Shown: piece by piece, positions 1-10,980 of the stretch
Layout of the letters: each line of letters opens with the position of its first letter
Numbering within the stretch: position 1 is the first letter of the stretch
Translations under genes and position numbers: made by a program
Notes under the pieces: model-generated
Told to the model about the DNA's origin: nothing
Seen by the model: the letters and a program-made list of their open reading frames with translations, nothing else
Database searches by the model: none
From: an uncultured Tateyamaria sp.
GTDB taxonomy: Bacteria; Pseudomonadota; Alphaproteobacteria; Rhodobacterales; Rhodobacteraceae
NCBI RefSeq assembly: GCF_947497045.1
Contig: NZ_CANMEU010000001.1
Span: forward strand, 62,001-126,000
Length of the DNA: 64,000 nt
Direction: 5' to 3'

Positions 1-139
1 ACTCATTCTTGATGAAATCACGGATTTTCAGATCTTCCAGCAGAAGATCACCGTAATCCTTGGTGTCGGCATACCAGCGGCTGTCCCAGGTGCGGTTCAC
101 CTGCAGGCGCATGCCAATCGGATTGACTTTGTTACCCAT
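1..139 (-). CDS. rpsC: 30S ribosomal protein S3, N-terminal part (cut by window edge)
   Basis: The first 46 residues of S3 are visible (start [12 protein letters not shown], then [10 protein letters not shown]), which is the typical S3 N-terminus. S3 lies at the mRNA entry channel of the 30S subunit. The ATG overlaps the rplV stop as TGATG, so translation is probably coupled. The rest of the gene lies outside the window. Confidence 0.95.
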   Translation of the reverse strand, partial: MGNKVNPIGMRLQVNRTWDSRWYADTKDYGDLLLEDLKIRDFIKNE

Positions 140-519
140 CAGGCTTGCTCCTCGACTTGACGCACTTTGATCGTGATTTCGGCGAACGGCTTCATAATCT
201 TGCCGAAACGGCCGCGCGCCCGGGGACGCCCACGTTTCATGGTCAGGTTCTTGCCAACCCAGGCTTCGGCGACGATCAGCTCGTCAACGTCCAGGTTGTG
301 GTTGTTTTCAGCATTGGCGATCGCGGATTGCAGGCACTTCTTGACGTCCTGTGCGATGCGCTTTTTGGAGAAGGTGAGGTCGGTCAGGGCCTTGTCCACC
401 TTCTTGCCACGGATCAACTGCGCCACGAGGTTCAGCTTTTGTGGGGAGGTGCGAAGCATGCGGGTCTTGGCCATGGCTTCGTTGTCCGCCACGCGGCGTG
501 GGTTCTTGTCCTTGCTCAT
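139..519 (-). CDS. rplV: 50S ribosomal protein L22
   Basis: This 126-residue protein carries the L22 pattern: [21 protein letters not shown] near the N-terminus and [12 protein letters not shown] near the C-terminus, the latter forming the hairpin that reaches the exit tunnel. L22 binds 23S rRNA early in 50S assembly. The N-terminus is extended by about 15 residues ([20 protein letters not shown]) compared with short bacterial forms. An internal Met at residue 16 is an alternative start, but the ATG at 519 overlaps the rpsS stop as ATGA, which favours the longer form. Confidence 0.95.
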   Translation of the reverse strand: MSKDKNPRRVADNEAMAKTRMLRTSPQKLNLVAQLIRGKKVDKALTDLTFSKKRIAQDVKKCLQSAIANAENNHNLDVDELIVAEAWVGKNLTMKRGRPRARGRFGKIMKPFAEITIKVRQVEEQA

Positions 520-794
520 TTGCGTTTCGCCTTTTTGTCAGCGGCATGACCGTAATAGGTCCGCGTGGGCGAATATTCACCGAACTTCTGGCCGATCATC
601 TCTTCGGACACGTTCACGGGAATATGCTTGTGGCCGTTATACACCCCAAATGTCAGACCCACGAACTGGGGCAGAATGGTGGAGCGGCGCGACCAGATCT
701 TGATCACTTCGTTGCGCCCGCTCTCGCGCGACGCTTCCGCTTTCTTCAGCACATAGCTGTCGACAAACGGACCTTTCCAAACAGAACGAGACAT
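516..794 (-). CDS. rpsS: 30S ribosomal protein S19
   Basis: The 92 residues start [12 protein letters not shown] and contain [24 protein letters not shown] and HKHIPV, which are diagnostic of S19. The protein binds the 30S head near S13 and the A-site finger. It sits 3 bp after rplB and overlaps rplV by 4 bp, in the usual S10-operon order rplB-rpsS-rplV-rpsC. Confidence 0.97.
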   Translation of the reverse strand: MSRSVWKGPFVDSYVLKKAEASRESGRNEVIKIWSRRSTILPQFVGLTFGVYNGHKHIPVNVSEEMIGQKFGEYSPTRTYYGHAADKKAKRK

Positions 795-797
795 CTA

Positions 798-1640
798 TCA
801 GCGCCCCTTTTTCTTGGCGTGACGCGAGCGAATGATCAGCTTTTGCGACGCTTTGTTCTTGTTGCGGGTGCGGGCACCCTTTGTGGGCTTGCCCCATGGG
901 GACACAGGGTGGCGACCACCCGATGTGCGCCCCTCACCACCACCATGGGGGTGATCGATCGGGTTCATAACCACACCACGCACAGATGGGCGGATACCCT
1001 TGTGACGCATGCGGCCCGCTTTACCGTAGTTCTGGTTGCTGTTGTCGGGGTTGGACACGGCACCAACGGTGGCCATGCATTCCTGACGGACCAGACGCAA
1101 TTCGCCCGAGGACAGGCGGATCTGGGCATAGCCCCCATCCCGGCCCACGAACTGGGCATAGGTGCCCGCGGCGCGCGCGATCTGACCACCCTTGCCGGGT
1201 TTCAGTTCGATGTTGTGAATGATTGTCCCGATGGGCATCCCCTGGAACGGCATTGCGTTACCGGGTTTGATGTCCGCCTTTTGGGAGGAGATGATCTTGT
1301 CACCGACCGCCAGACGCTGCGGGGCAAGGATATAGGCCTGCTCGCCGTCATCGTATTTCACCAGTGCGATGAACGCAGTCCGGTTGGGGTCATATTCGAT
1401 GCGTTCGACCGTGGCCGATACATCCATTTTGTTGCGGCGAAAATCGACGATCCGATAGAGACGTTTCGCGCCCCCGCCTTTGCGGCGCATCGTGATCCGT
1501 CCGGTGTTGTTCCGTCCGCCATTCTTGGTCAAACCCTCAGTGAGAGACTTGACCGGGCGGCCTTTCCAAAGCTCCGAACGGTCGATCAGTACCAGCCCAC
1601 GCTGGCCCGGCGTCGTCGGCTTATACGACTTGAGTGCCAT
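798..1640 (-). CDS. rplB: 50S ribosomal protein L2
   Basis: This 280-residue protein has full family length. It begins [15 protein letters not shown] and carries the C-terminal signature [13 protein letters not shown], with the His needed for peptidyl-transferase centre function. L2 stabilises subunit association and the 23S core. Normally rplB follows rplW directly. Here a Fic gene and two hairpin terminators separate them, so this distal part of the S10 operon must have its own promoter in 1641..1760. A TATAAC box at 1688..1693 is the best candidate. Confidence 0.97.
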   Translation of the reverse strand: MALKSYKPTTPGQRGLVLIDRSELWKGRPVKSLTEGLTKNGGRNNTGRITMRRKGGGAKRLYRIVDFRRNKMDVSATVERIEYDPNRTAFIALVKYDDGEQAYILAPQRLAVGDKIISSQKADIKPGNAMPFQGMPIGTIIHNIELKPGKGGQIARAAGTYAQFVGRDGGYAQIRLSSGELRLVRQECMATVGAVSNPDNSNQNYGKAGRMRHKGIRPSVRGVVMNPIDHPHGGGEGRTSGGRHPVSPWGKPTKGARTRNKNKASQKLIIRSRHAKKKGR

Positions 1641-1687
1641 GATTGCTGTCTTCCGTTTTGCTGTGCGCGACCATGCGGGCCGCGATG

Positions 1688-1693
1688 GTTATA
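1688..1693 (-). promoter_or_regulatory. Candidate -10 box for the rplB-rpsS-rplV-rpsC segment
   Basis: Read on the minus strand, TATAAC follows a GC-rich stretch and precedes a GC-rich discriminator, about 50 bases from the rplB start. No good -35 is seen 16 to 18 bases upstream. The call rests mainly on need, because the fic terminator lies between this gene group and the upstream S10 genes. Confidence 0.3.
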
Positions 1694-1754
1694 GGCCCCC
1701 GTAGGTGCCCGAAGTTGGGTAGCGTGGGGCGAACGACACGTCCGCCTTACAGCC

Positions 1755-1783
1755 AAAGACAAAGCCCCGGACGAATCCGGGGC
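1755..1783 (-). terminator. Rho-independent terminator after the Fic gene
   Basis: On the minus strand an 8-bp perfect stem GCCCCGGA/TCCGGGGC closes a TTCG tetraloop and is followed by TTTGTCTTT. The T-rich side faces rplB, so it stops transcripts coming from the Fic gene. Confidence 0.85.
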
Positions 1784-1868
1784 GCTGCCGATGGGGTCTG
1801 TTATGGGATGGCGGGGGTGGGGTCAAGAGCGAGAGGGTTAAACGACACCACCAAAGATGAAACCAGCT

Positions 1869-3023
1869 TCAGGCCGCATCAATCAACTCGAGCAGAGATG
1901 GGAATGCGTACAGTCCCGGCGCTCGCCCGGACGGTGGAACGATGGTCCTCAGAAGACCCGCATTGACCAGTCTTGGTGTGAAATTTCTAAGAGTAGATGG
2001 CGGGGCTAAAGCATGCTCGACAAAGTGATTGTTCCAGAACACCGGGTTTGTAAACATATAGTCAGTCGCTGCGGCGAAATACTGAGATCGCAACACATCC
2101 CTGAACTGCTCTTTCATCAGCTCATAGTGTGCTTGGATACGTGTCACGAGATCAATGTTTGCAATTGCCTGTGCGTCAAGCGCGTTCAGAAAGAATGAAC
2201 ACCAGCTATCCCAATCCGCCTCCAACGAGACCATTCTAAGCCTGCCAATATACTCATCCTTGTTCGCTTCAAAATAGTCGCTCACAAAAAAATGCGGTGT
2301 ACTGAGGAAGCCTTGTTGCCACAACATCAAAGGGATGAGCATGCGACCCACACGACCGTTTCCATCTTCGAATGGATGCAATGCTTCGAATTCAGCATGA
2401 GCGATCGCTGTTTTGAGTAGCGGATGGCGTGGGTCTTCATTGAAAAATTGAATGGTGTCCTGCATCCCCTGTTGCAGCCGATCTGGAGATATTGGAATGA
2501 AATCGACCCGCTTTTGGCGGCGGTCTCCTATATAGTTTTGTTGGCTTTTGTACTGGCCAGGGCTCTTTTCGGCACCCCGACCGTAACTCAGAAGGGTTTG
2601 GTGGGCGTTTTTGATCAGTAATTCAGAAAGCCCGTACCCCTGCGATACTTGCTCTTCGGCCTGTTTCAATGCCCGGGCATATAGCGCAACCTCTAACGTG
2701 TCATTCCGGGCTAGACCTTCGGTCCGGTTCGCACTTGTACTTGCCTCCAGACGCAGAACTTCCTCCAGCGTTGAGATGGTTCCCTCCATTCGAGACGACA
2801 CCACAGCATCTCTCTGCCGCAACGGAGCAAGCAGCAGCTCTGAATTCGGCATGTGAAGTAGCTTTTCATCGTAGCGAGTTAAGTTCTGGAGCGCCCGTGT
2901 TAGCGGGTCGAGAACTTTTGAAAGTTCAATTGCTGCCGGTGGAAACCCTCCATAGTGGTACACTGCGGCATTAGAACTGTCATATGTAGTGTTGTTGATA
3001 GATATGGTCTGTCCAGTAGTCAT
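1869..3023 (-). CDS. Fic-family protein (class II, putative adenylyltransferase) inserted in the S10 operon
   Basis: Counting from the ATG at 3023 the protein is 384 residues. The catalytic FIC motif HPFEDGNGRVGR is complete at residues 216-227, with the His, acidic residue and both Arg present, so AMP transfer from ATP to a protein hydroxyl is the expected activity. An upstream SSRMEG at 76-81 matches the (S/T)xxxE(G/N) inhibitory helix that makes class II Fic proteins self-inhibiting. The C-terminus (about 300-384) looks like a winged-helix domain, an architecture like Shewanella SoFic. The frame extends to 3128, but the shorter start fits typical Fic N-termini. Neither start has a strong ribosome site. 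No antitoxin gene is adjacent. The gene is AT-richer than its neighbours (28 of 60 bases G/C at 2281..2340), which suggests transfer. The target is unknown. Confidence 0.88.
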   Translation of the reverse strand: MTTGQTISINNTTYDSSNAAVYHYGGFPPAAIELSKVLDPLTRALQNLTRYDEKLLHMPNSELLLAPLRQRDAVVSSRMEGTISTLEEVLRLEASTSANRTEGLARNDTLEVALYARALKQAEEQVSQGYGLSELLIKNAHQTLLSYGRGAEKSPGQYKSQQNYIGDRRQKRVDFIPISPDRLQQGMQDTIQFFNEDPRHPLLKTAIAHAEFEALHPFEDGNGRVGRMLIPLMLWQQGFLSTPHFFVSDYFEANKDEYIGRLRMVSLEADWDSWCSFFLNALDAQAIANIDLVTRIQAHYELMKEQFRDVLRSQYFAAATDYMFTNPVFWNNHFVEHALAPPSTLRNFTPRLVNAGLLRTIVPPSGRAPGLYAFPSLLELIDAA

Positions 3024-3177
3024 AACTGGGATTGTATCCTGCCTGCTCGCAATGAACAAGCTTGTATCTTCAAGGTGCCACTTCGTAGTCACAAGAAAGC
3101 TTGTCGATACTCGGCTCTCAACAAACATGCTCGTTGAGAGCTAGGCACAAAAATCTGGAGAGAAGAGCCTAAGCCAC

Positions 3178-3208
3178 TAAAAACCCCGGCCACTTTCGCA
3201 GCCGGGGT
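3178..3208 (-). terminator. Terminator after rplW, splitting the S10 operon
   Basis: On the minus strand the 8-bp stem ACCCCGGC/GCCGGGGT has a 10-base loop and is followed directly by a T run. It sits 30 bp after the rplW stop, so most transcripts from tuf-rpsJ-rplC-rplD-rplW should end before the Fic gene and rplB. Confidence 0.85.
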
Positions 3209-3238
3209 CTAAAACCTCACAAACGTCTCACTCAGACC

Positions 3239-3535
3239 TTACAGCCCGGTGCTCACGTCAATCGTGTTGCCTTCTTCAAGCGTCACATACGCCTTTTTGA
3301 CGTCCTTGCGTTTGCCGAGCGCACCACGGAAGCGTTTGACCTTGCCCTTGGTGATGGTCGTGTTCACGGCCTTCACCTTGACACCGAACAGGGCCTCGAC
3401 GGCTTCTTTGATCATCGGCTTGTTGCTGTCCATCGCCACTTCGAACACGATTGCGCCGTTTTCAGACGCCATGGTGGCCTTTTCAGTGATGATCGGCTTG
3501 CGGATCACGTCGTAATGTTCTGCCTTGGCACTCAT
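3239..3535 (-). CDS. rplW: 50S ribosomal protein L23
   Basis: This 98-residue protein starts [21 protein letters not shown] and contains the [18 protein letters not shown] segment typical of L23. L23 lies at the tunnel exit and is the docking site for trigger factor and SRP. Its start overlaps the rplD stop as ATGA. It is the last gene before the operon is broken by a terminator. Confidence 0.96.
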   Translation of the reverse strand: MSAKAEHYDVIRKPIITEKATMASENGAIVFEVAMDSNKPMIKEAVEALFGVKVKAVNTTITKGKVKRFRGALGKRKDVKKAYVTLEEGNTIDVSTGL

Positions 3536-4149
3536 TTCAAGCGAGCCTCCAGTGCTTCGATCCCTGCCTTGGTGATCACAAGCGTGTCACGTTTCAGGAT
3601 ATCATATACGTTGGCACCCATCGTCGGCAGGATGTCCAGACCTTCGATGTTGCGCGATGCGGCGAGGAAATCCTCATTCACGGATGCACCGTCAATGACC
3701 AGCGCGCGTTTCCAGCCTAGGTCCTTGACCTGTTTAGCCAAAGCGGCGGTTTTGCCCGTTGTGGACGCATCCTCGATGATGACCAGCTCACCGGCCGCCA
3801 TTTTGGCGGACAGGGCGTGGCGCAGACCCAGCTTGCGGAACTTCTTGGGCAGGTCGTGACCGTGGCTGCGGACAACGGGACCCTTGTAGATACCACCACC
3901 GCGGAAGATCGGAGCCGAACGCGCGCCGTGGCGTGCGCCGCCGGTGCCCTTCTGGCGATAGATCTTCTTGGTCGAGTATTTAACTTCGGACCGCGTCTTG
4001 ACCTTGTGGGTGCCGGCCTGGGCGTTGTTACGCTGCCAGCGGACCACGCGGTGCAGGATATCTGCGCGTGGCTCGAGGCCAAACAGAGCCTCGTCCAGGT
4101 CAACAGAACCGGCCTTGCCGCCGTCTAGTTTGATGACATCAAGTTTCAC
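3532..4149 (-). CDS. rplD: 50S ribosomal protein L4
   Basis: The 205 residues contain the L4 hallmark [23 protein letters not shown], the loop reaching the exit tunnel, followed by the C-terminal globular domain. In enterobacteria L4 is the autogenous regulator of the S10 operon. No such leader was identified here. The start codon is GTG and overlaps the rplC stop as GTGA. Confidence 0.96.
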   Translation of the reverse strand: MKLDVIKLDGGKAGSVDLDEALFGLEPRADILHRVVRWQRNNAQAGTHKVKTRSEVKYSTKKIYRQKGTGGARHGARSAPIFRGGGIYKGPVVRSHGHDLPKKFRKLGLRHALSAKMAAGELVIIEDASTTGKTAALAKQVKDLGWKRALVIDGASVNEDFLAASRNIEGLDILPTMGANVYDILKRDTLVITKAGIEALEARLK

Positions 4150-5012
4150 GCGTCACCTTCTTTCTTTGCTTCTTCAGCGGCTTGGGCTTCGGCCACGACA
4201 TCTGTCTTAGCCTCTTCAGCTTCGGCGGCTTCCATTGCGGCTTGCTCTTCTGCGGCGGCGGCCTCGGCTGCGGCTTCAGCCTCGGCAGCAGCGGCTGCGG
4301 CGGCTTCTTCTGCGGCTTTGGCGGCTTCTTCGCGAGCAGATTTCAAAGCGGCGGGCAGGATCGCGTTTTCGGGGAACGGCTTTTTGACCGCATCCTTGAC
4401 GGTGACCCAGCCACCTTTCGATCCGGGGACAGCGCCCTTGATCATGATCAGACCACGGTCGGCATCGGTGCGCACAACCTGAAGGTTCTGCGTGGTCACC
4501 TTGGCCGCGCCCATATGGCCCGCCATTTTCTTGCCTTTGAAGACTTTACCCGGGTCCTGACACTGACCGGTGGAGCCGTGCGAACGGTGCGAAATCGACA
4601 CACCGTGGGTGGCGCGCAGACCGCCAAAGTTGTGGCGTTTCATGGCACCGGCAAAGCCTTTACCAATCGATGTGCCTGTGACGTCGACGAACTGACCTTC
4701 GAAATAGTGGTCGGCGATGATCTCTTCACCGACGTTGATCAGGTTGTCTTCGGTCACGCGAAACTCGACCAGCTTGCGCTTGGGTTCCACTTTTTGTGCG
4801 GCGAAGTGGCCGCGCATGGCTTGGCTCACGCGCTTCACTTTGGGCGAACCTGCCCCAAGTGTCACAGCGGTGTAGCCGTCCTTGTCCGATGTGCGTTGGC
4901 CAACGACCTGCAGGCCGTCCAGTTGAAGAACGGTGACAGGAACCTGTTTGCCGTCTTCCATGAACAGCCGGGTCATGCCGACTTTCTTTGCGAGAATTCC
5001 AGAGCGCAACAT
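4146..5012 (-). CDS. rplC: 50S ribosomal protein L3 with Ala/Glu-rich C-terminal tail
   Basis: Residues 1-220 are a normal L3: [17 protein letters not shown] at the start and [27 protein letters not shown] in the central extension that reaches the peptidyl-transferase centre. Residues 222-288 are an added low-complexity tail built almost only of Ala, Glu and Lys, probably a long charged helix. The total of 288 residues compares with about 209 in E. coli. Tails of this kind occur in related bacteria, as far as I recall. The gene overlaps rplD by 4 bp. Confidence 0.96.
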   Translation of the reverse strand: MLRSGILAKKVGMTRLFMEDGKQVPVTVLQLDGLQVVGQRTSDKDGYTAVTLGAGSPKVKRVSQAMRGHFAAQKVEPKRKLVEFRVTEDNLINVGEEIIADHYFEGQFVDVTGTSIGKGFAGAMKRHNFGGLRATHGVSISHRSHGSTGQCQDPGKVFKGKKMAGHMGAAKVTTQNLQVVRTDADRGLIMIKGAVPGSKGGWVTVKDAVKKPFPENAILPAALKSAREEAAKAAEEAAAAAAAEAEAAAEAAAAEEQAAMEAAEAEEAKTDVVAEAQAAEEAKKEGDA

Positions 5013-5026
5013 GGGTGTACCCTCCT

Positions 5027-5347
5027 TTACGATTGCAGTTTGATCTCGACGTCCACGCCAGCGGCCAGGTCGAGCTTCATCAGCGCGTCCACGGTCTGGG
5101 GGGTCGGATCAACGATGTCGAGCAGACGCTTGTGCGTGCGGATCTCGAACTGGTCACGGGATTTCTTGTCGACGTGGGGGCCACGCAGAACGGTGAATTT
5201 TTCGATCTTGTTCGGCAGTGGGATGGGTCCACGGACGGACGCGCCTGTGCGTTTGGCGGTGTTGACGATCTCTTGTGTGGAGGCATCCAGCACACGATAG
5301 TCAAACGCCTTGAGGCGAATGCGGATATTTTGGCTTTGAACGGCCAT
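5027..5347 (-). CDS. rpsJ: 30S ribosomal protein S10
   Basis: The 106 residues start [21 protein letters not shown] and contain [36 protein letters not shown], diagnostic of S10 (NusE). The protein works in the 30S head and in the NusB/NusE antitermination complex. The ATG at 5347 has AAGGGA about 10 bases upstream. A longer in-frame reading to 5575 runs through the palindromic repeat and is not credible. Confidence 0.96.
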   Translation of the reverse strand: MAVQSQNIRIRLKAFDYRVLDASTQEIVNTAKRTGASVRGPIPLPNKIEKFTVLRGPHVDKKSRDQFEIRTHKRLLDIVDPTPQTVDALMKLDLAAGVDVEIKLQS

Positions 5348-5432
5348 GATGTGCGTTCCCTTACTCGGGGCTCTTAACGGAGAGGAGGAGCGTCGCTCAT
5401 CGACACCCCTCGTCGCGTCTGTTTTTTTCGGT

Positions 5433-5508
5433 GCAGGGCGGATCGGGATCCGCCTTACGGGTATTGCGCTGATGAAGTGGCGTAAGGCGGAGGTGTCGTC
5501 CGCCCTGC
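5433..5508. repeat. Nested palindromic repeat 3' of tuf copy 1
   Basis: Outer arms GCAGGGCGGA and TCCGCCCTGC enclose an inner inverted pair TCCGCCTTACG/CGTAAGGCGGA (5449..5491), giving a cruciform-like element of 76 bp. An identical copy follows tuf copy 2 at 29003..29078. The CCGCCTTACG core also occurs in the rpoB-rpoC gap. There is no T run on the tuf side, so it is not a classic terminator. Confidence 0.85.
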
Positions 5509-5513
5509 ACCCA

Positions 5514-6689
<1,176 letters not shown>

Positions 6690-6717
6690 GGTGTTGGCTC
6701 CTCTTTTACTTCTGGTC

Positions 6718-6774
6718 GCGGTGGGCAGCGTGCCCACCCTACGGGGTTGGTAGGGTGGGCGATCCGCCCACCGC
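6718..6774. repeat. Nested palindromic repeat between fusA and tuf
   Basis: Outer arms GCGGTGGGC/GCCCACCGC enclose an inner pair GCCCACCCTAC/GTAGGGTGGGC (6732..6760). The layout (outer stem plus inner inverted pair) is the same as in the tuf 3' repeats but the arms differ in sequence. It fills the fusA-tuf gap, ending 6 bp from the fusA stop. Confidence 0.85.
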
Positions 6775-6779
6775 TGGAA

Positions 6780-8897
6780 TTAAGCGAATTTCGCTTGGAT
6801 CTCGTCGCTGATGTTCTGCGGAACACCGTCATAATGGTCGAACTGCATGGTAAAGTTCGCGCGACCCGACGACATCGAACGCAAGGTGTTGATGTAGCCG
6901 AACATGTTGGCCAGCGGCACGAAGGCGTCGATGGCAATCGCGTTGCCGCGTGTGTCCTGCCCCTGTACCTGACCGCGACGCGATGTGAGGTCGCCGATGA
7001 TGCCACCGGTGTACTCTTCGGGCGTCACGACCTCGACCTTCATAATCGGCTCGAGCATCTTGGCACCCGCCTTTTTCATGCCTTCACGCATACCCATCCG
7101 AGCCGCGATTTCAAAGGCCAGAACCGATGAGTCAACGTCGTGGAATTTACCTTCGATCAAGGCAACCTTGAAGTCGATCACAGGGAAACCCGCCAGAGGA
7201 CCGGAGTCCATGACCGACTTGATGCCCTTTTCAACGCCCGGGATGTATTCCTTGGGCACCGACCCACCCACAACACGGGACTCGAACGAATAGCCTTCGC
7301 CCGGCTCGGTTGGGGTGATGATCAGCTTGACCTCGGCGAACTGACCGGAGCCACCCGACTGTTTCTTGTGGGTGTAAACGATCTCGGCTTCGTGACCGAT
7401 GGTCTCGCGATAGGCCACCTGTGGGGCACCGATATTCGCCTCGACCTTGAATTCGCGCTTGAGGCGATCCACCAGAATGTCGAGGTGAAGTTCGCCCATG
7501 CCCTTCATAATGGTCTGACCACTTTCGAGGTCAGTTTCCACGCGGAAGGAGGGATCTTCGGCAGCCAGACGCGCCAGACCTGTCGACATTTTCTCTTGGT
7601 CGGCCTTCGTCTTGGGCTCAACCGCGATCTCGATGACGGGATCGGGGAAGGTCATCGTTTCCAGAACCACAGGGTCGTTGACCGCACACAGCGTGTCCCC
7701 GGTTGTGGTGTCTTTCAGACCTGCCAGCGCGATGATGTCGCCTGCGAACGCTTCGGTGATCTCTTCGCGGTCGTTGGAGTGCATCATCATCATCCGGCCA
7801 ACGCGCTCTTTGCGCTCTTTGGTCGAGTTCAGCAGTGTGTCGCCCTTGTTCAGCACGCCCGAATAGATGCGTGTGAAGGTCAGCGTGCCCACAAAGGGGT
7901 CGTTCATAATTTTGAACGCAAGAGCCGAGAACGCCATATCGTCGTCAGCACGACGCGCAATCACACGTTCTTCGGTTTCGTCACCGGGTTTGAAGCCCAT
8001 GTAATCGACAACGTCCAGCGGGGACGGCAGATAGTCGATGACGGCGTTCAGAAGCGGCTGCACACCCTTGTTCTTGAAGGCCGAGCCACACAGAACAGGG
8101 ATGAATTTGATCCCCAGCGTGCCTGCACGGATCAGACGGCGCAGGGTCGGCACATCAGGCTCTTCGCCTTCGAGGTACGCTTCCATCGCGTCGTCGTCCA
8201 TTTCGACGGCAACTTCGATCATGTTGGCGCGCCACTCGTCGGCCTGATCCTTCAGGCTGTCGCGGATGGGGCGTTTTTCCCAGGATGCGCCAAGGTCTTC
8301 ACCGGCCCAGACCCACTCTTCCATGGTAACCAGATCGATCATGCCTTCCAGCTCGGTCTCGGCCCCGATCGGGATCTGGATCGGGCAAGGTGTGGCACCT
8401 GTGCGGTCTTTGATCATGTGGACGCAGTTGAAGAAGTCGGCGCCGATCTTGTCCATCTTGTTGACGAACACGATGCGTGGAACCTTGTAGCGGTCAGCCT
8501 GACGCCATACGGTTTCGGTCTGCGGCTCAACACCTGCGTTGGCATCCAGCACAGCGACCGCACCATCCAGAACCGCCAGTGAGCGTTCGACTTCAATGGT
8601 GAAGTCCACGTGGCCGGGGGTGTCGATGATGTTCATGCGGTGCTTTTCAGTGTCCGCCGTCTCACCGTCTTCGGTGCGTTCCCAGAATGTAGTGGTCGCA
8701 GCCGAGGTGATCGTGATGCCACGCTCTTGTTCCTGCTCCATCCAGTCCATGGTTGCGGCCCCATCGTGGACCTCACCGATGTTGTGGGACTTGCCTGTGT
8801 AGTACAGGATGCGTTCCGAACATGTGGTTTTGCCGGCATCAATGTGTGCCATGATGCCAAAGTTGCGGTAGCGGTCGAGCGGATAATCGCGTGCCAT
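6780..8897 (-). CDS. fusA: Elongation factor G
   Basis: The 705-residue translocation GTPase starts [26 protein letters not shown]1 [10 protein letters not shown]3 DTPGHVDF and G4 [11 protein letters not shown] are intact, and the C-terminal domains IV and V end in the usual MQFDHYD segment. It drives tRNA-mRNA translocation and, with RRF, ribosome recycling. It lies 26 bp after rpsG in the standard order rpsL-rpsG-fusA-tuf. Confidence 0.98.
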   Translation of the reverse strand: MARDYPLDRYRNFGIMAHIDAGKTTCSERILYYTGKSHNIGEVHDGAATMDWMEQEQERGITITSAATTTFWERTEDGETADTEKHRMNIIDTPGHVDFTIEVERSLAVLDGAVAVLDANAGVEPQTETVWRQADRYKVPRIVFVNKMDKIGADFFNCVHMIKDRTGATPCPIQIPIGAETELEGMIDLVTMEEWVWAGEDLGASWEKRPIRDSLKDQADEWRANMIEVAVEMDDDAMEAYLEGEEPDVPTLRRLIRAGTLGIKFIPVLCGSAFKNKGVQPLLNAVIDYLPSPLDVVDYMGFKPGDETEERVIARRADDDMAFSALAFKIMNDPFVGTLTFTRIYSGVLNKGDTLLNSTKERKERVGRMMMMHSNDREEITEAFAGDIIALAGLKDTTTGDTLCAVNDPVVLETMTFPDPVIEIAVEPKTKADQEKMSTGLARLAAEDPSFRVETDLESGQTIMKGMGELHLDILVDRLKREFKVEANIGAPQVAYRETIGHEAEIVYTHKKQSGGSGQFAEVKLIITPTEPGEGYSFESRVVGGSVPKEYIPGVEKGIKSVMDSGPLAGFPVIDFKVALIEGKFHDVDSSVLAFEIAARMGMREGMKKAGAKMLEPIMKVEVVTPEEYTGGIIGDLTSRRGQVQGQDTRGNAIAIDAFVPLANMFGYINTLRSMSSGRANFTMQFDHYDGVPQNISDEIQAKFA

Positions 8898-8923
8898 GGG
8901 GCTGCTTCCTCAGAGTGTCTGGG

Positions 8924-9394
<471 letters not shown>

Positions 9395-9406
9395 CTACGG
9401 CTCTCC

Positions 9407-9778
9407 TTATTTGGGGCGCTTGGCGCCGTATTTCGAACGGCGTTGCTTACGATCTTTGACGCCTTGGGTATCCAGAACGCCGCGCAGGATGTGGTAACGC
9501 ACACCGGGAAGGTCTTTGACACGACCGCCACGGATCAGAACAACCGAGTGTTCCTGAAGGTTGTGGCTTTCACCCGGAATATAGCTGATGACCTCAAAAC
9601 CATTTGTCAGGCGCACTTTGGCAACCTTACGCATGGCCGAGTTCGGCTTTTTGGGTGTCGTTGTATAAACGCGCGTACACACACCGCGTTTCTGCGGGTT
9701 CCCTTCAAGGTGAAGGGATTTGGAGCGTTTTACTTTGGGCTGGCGCGGCTTGCGGATCAGCTGTTGGATCGTTGGCAT
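9407..9778 (-). CDS. rpsL: 30S ribosomal protein S12
   Basis: The 123 residues are a standard S12 with [21 protein letters not shown] and [13 protein letters not shown]. Both lysines whose replacement gives streptomycin resistance (E. coli K43 and K88) are present, so a streptomycin-sensitive ribosome is expected. It is the first gene of the str operon, with a leader of about 215 bases from the promoter at 10002..10030. Confidence 0.97.
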   Translation of the reverse strand: MPTIQQLIRKPRQPKVKRSKSLHLEGNPQKRGVCTRVYTTTPKKPNSAMRKVAKVRLTNGFEVISYIPGESHNLQEHSVVLIRGGRVKDLPGVRYHILRGVLDTQGVKDRKQRRSKYGAKRPK

Positions 9779-10154
9779 TGCAGGTCTGTTCCCCGTCTCA
9801 TCAACATATGTCGTGCGGGGCGACCCCGCGGTTTCAATTCAATCACCCTTGTGCGTCCACAAAAGCGCAAAAACCGCAATCGCTCCCGTTAGGGGCGACG
9901 CGGTGGGTTTCCAGAGGATCGGACCAATGCAAAGGCCGGATCGTGTCCACTTCGGTTCTGATTTCGGTTTCGGGGGGCAAACCCCTCTCCGAGATAGCGG
10001 GCGTATAGGGGGAGTCTCTGTGGGTGTCAACAGGCGCAACCGCGCCTTGCGCCATATGGCCCATGTTCCCTCAGGTCCGATGGGGCACCCTTGGGGCTGG
10101 ACAGGCGCGCCGGACCGTCGCTACACATTTACGGATAAAATTCAGGGTTTTACA
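9779..10154. other. Divergent intergenic region, rpsL / polysaccharide lyase
   Basis: This 376-bp gap holds the str operon promoter and its long leader. No coding signal is convincing in it. Minor hairpins such as GGGGCG/CGCCCC around 9817..9898 may belong to the rpsL leader. No clear promoter for the rightward lyase gene was found. Confidence 0.6.
10002..10030 (-). promoter_or_regulatory. Sigma-70 promoter of the str operon (rpsL-rpsG-fusA-tuf)
   Basis: On the minus strand a perfect -35 TTGACA (10025..10030) is separated by exactly 17 bases from TATACG (10002..10007), followed by a GC-rich discriminator as expected for stringently controlled promoters. Transcription should start near 9995. 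Confidence 0.8.
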
Positions 10155-10964
10155 ATGCGCTCAGTCCTTCAGTTTTTCTGCCTTTCCATCGTGGCATTTG
10201 CCATCGCAATTCCAACACTCGTTCAAGCGCAACGCCTGCCCGTTGAACGCAGCATGAAATACAACACCACCCCCCACGGTTTCATCAAAGTGCGCGAGCG
10301 GACGAGACTCGGCAAACGCGCCCAACGCTTTGAAGTGCGGGCCGGGGATTGTGGTTGGGATGACGGGTGGAGCGATTGTGACAACGACCGTGAACGCTCT
10401 GAGCTTTACGTCGCAAAGGATTGGAAGCACGGCACCGACCAGTGGATCGGCTTTTCCATCTATCTGCCCGCAGATTTCAAGACCAGCAGCCGGGTACGCA
10501 CCACCGTTGGTCAGGTCAAGATGAAGGGTGGGCCGACCGGGTTTGCCGGTGGCTTTCCGTCCGAACCCGGCGTCTTTCAGATGGAGATGAAGGGCAACCG
10601 CTATTTCCTTCGGGTACACGTGCTGTCGGGCCCCTTCGACAATGTGCGCAACGATATCAAGGATTACAATCTGGCCAGCATCGACGAGTTGCGAGGCAAG
10701 TGGACCGATTTCGCCGTGCGGGTGAACACCAGGACCGCGCCGGGCACCATCGAGGTGTTCAAGAACGGTCAGGGTGTCGCGCGCCACGCCTTCAATCAGA
10801 ATTACGCGCCCAAAGCCTACTATTTCAAATACGGGGTCTATCGCTCGTTTGTCAGCGAAAACCGCGCGCCGATGCCCACACAGGTGGTCTATTTTGACGA
10901 GGTGCGTCTTGGTCGATCCTATGACAAGGTGGCGGTCGAACGACAGCGCCGGGCGGTCGACTAG
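10155..10964 (+). CDS. Secreted polysaccharide lyase of the heparin lyase I-like family
   Basis: The 269-residue protein starts with a signal peptide (about 1-25, MRSVLQFFCLSIVAFAIAIP..., cleavage likely after VQA). The body has the beta-jelly-roll pattern of heparin lyase I-like proteins: DRERSELYV, DQWIGFSIYLPADF, GVFQMEMKGNRYFLRVHV, and KWTDFAVRVN followed by YFKYGVYRS. Substrate cannot be predicted; an exported glucan or uronic polymer is possible. A start at the frame opening (9720) would cross the rpsL promoter, so the ATG before the signal peptide is chosen. A glycosyltransferase follows 16 bp downstream. Confidence 0.75.
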   Translation: MRSVLQFFCLSIVAFAIAIPTLVQAQRLPVERSMKYNTTPHGFIKVRERTRLGKRAQRFEVRAGDCGWDDGWSDCDNDRERSELYVAKDWKHGTDQWIGFSIYLPADFKTSSRVRTTVGQVKMKGGPTGFAGGFPSEPGVFQMEMKGNRYFLRVHVLSGPFDNVRNDIKDYNLASIDELRGKWTDFAVRVNTRTAPGTIEVFKNGQGVARHAFNQNYAPKAYYFKYGVYRSFVSENRAPMPTQVVYFDEVRLGRSYDKVAVERQRRAVD

Positions 10965-10980
10965 ACAGGAATTCAACACC

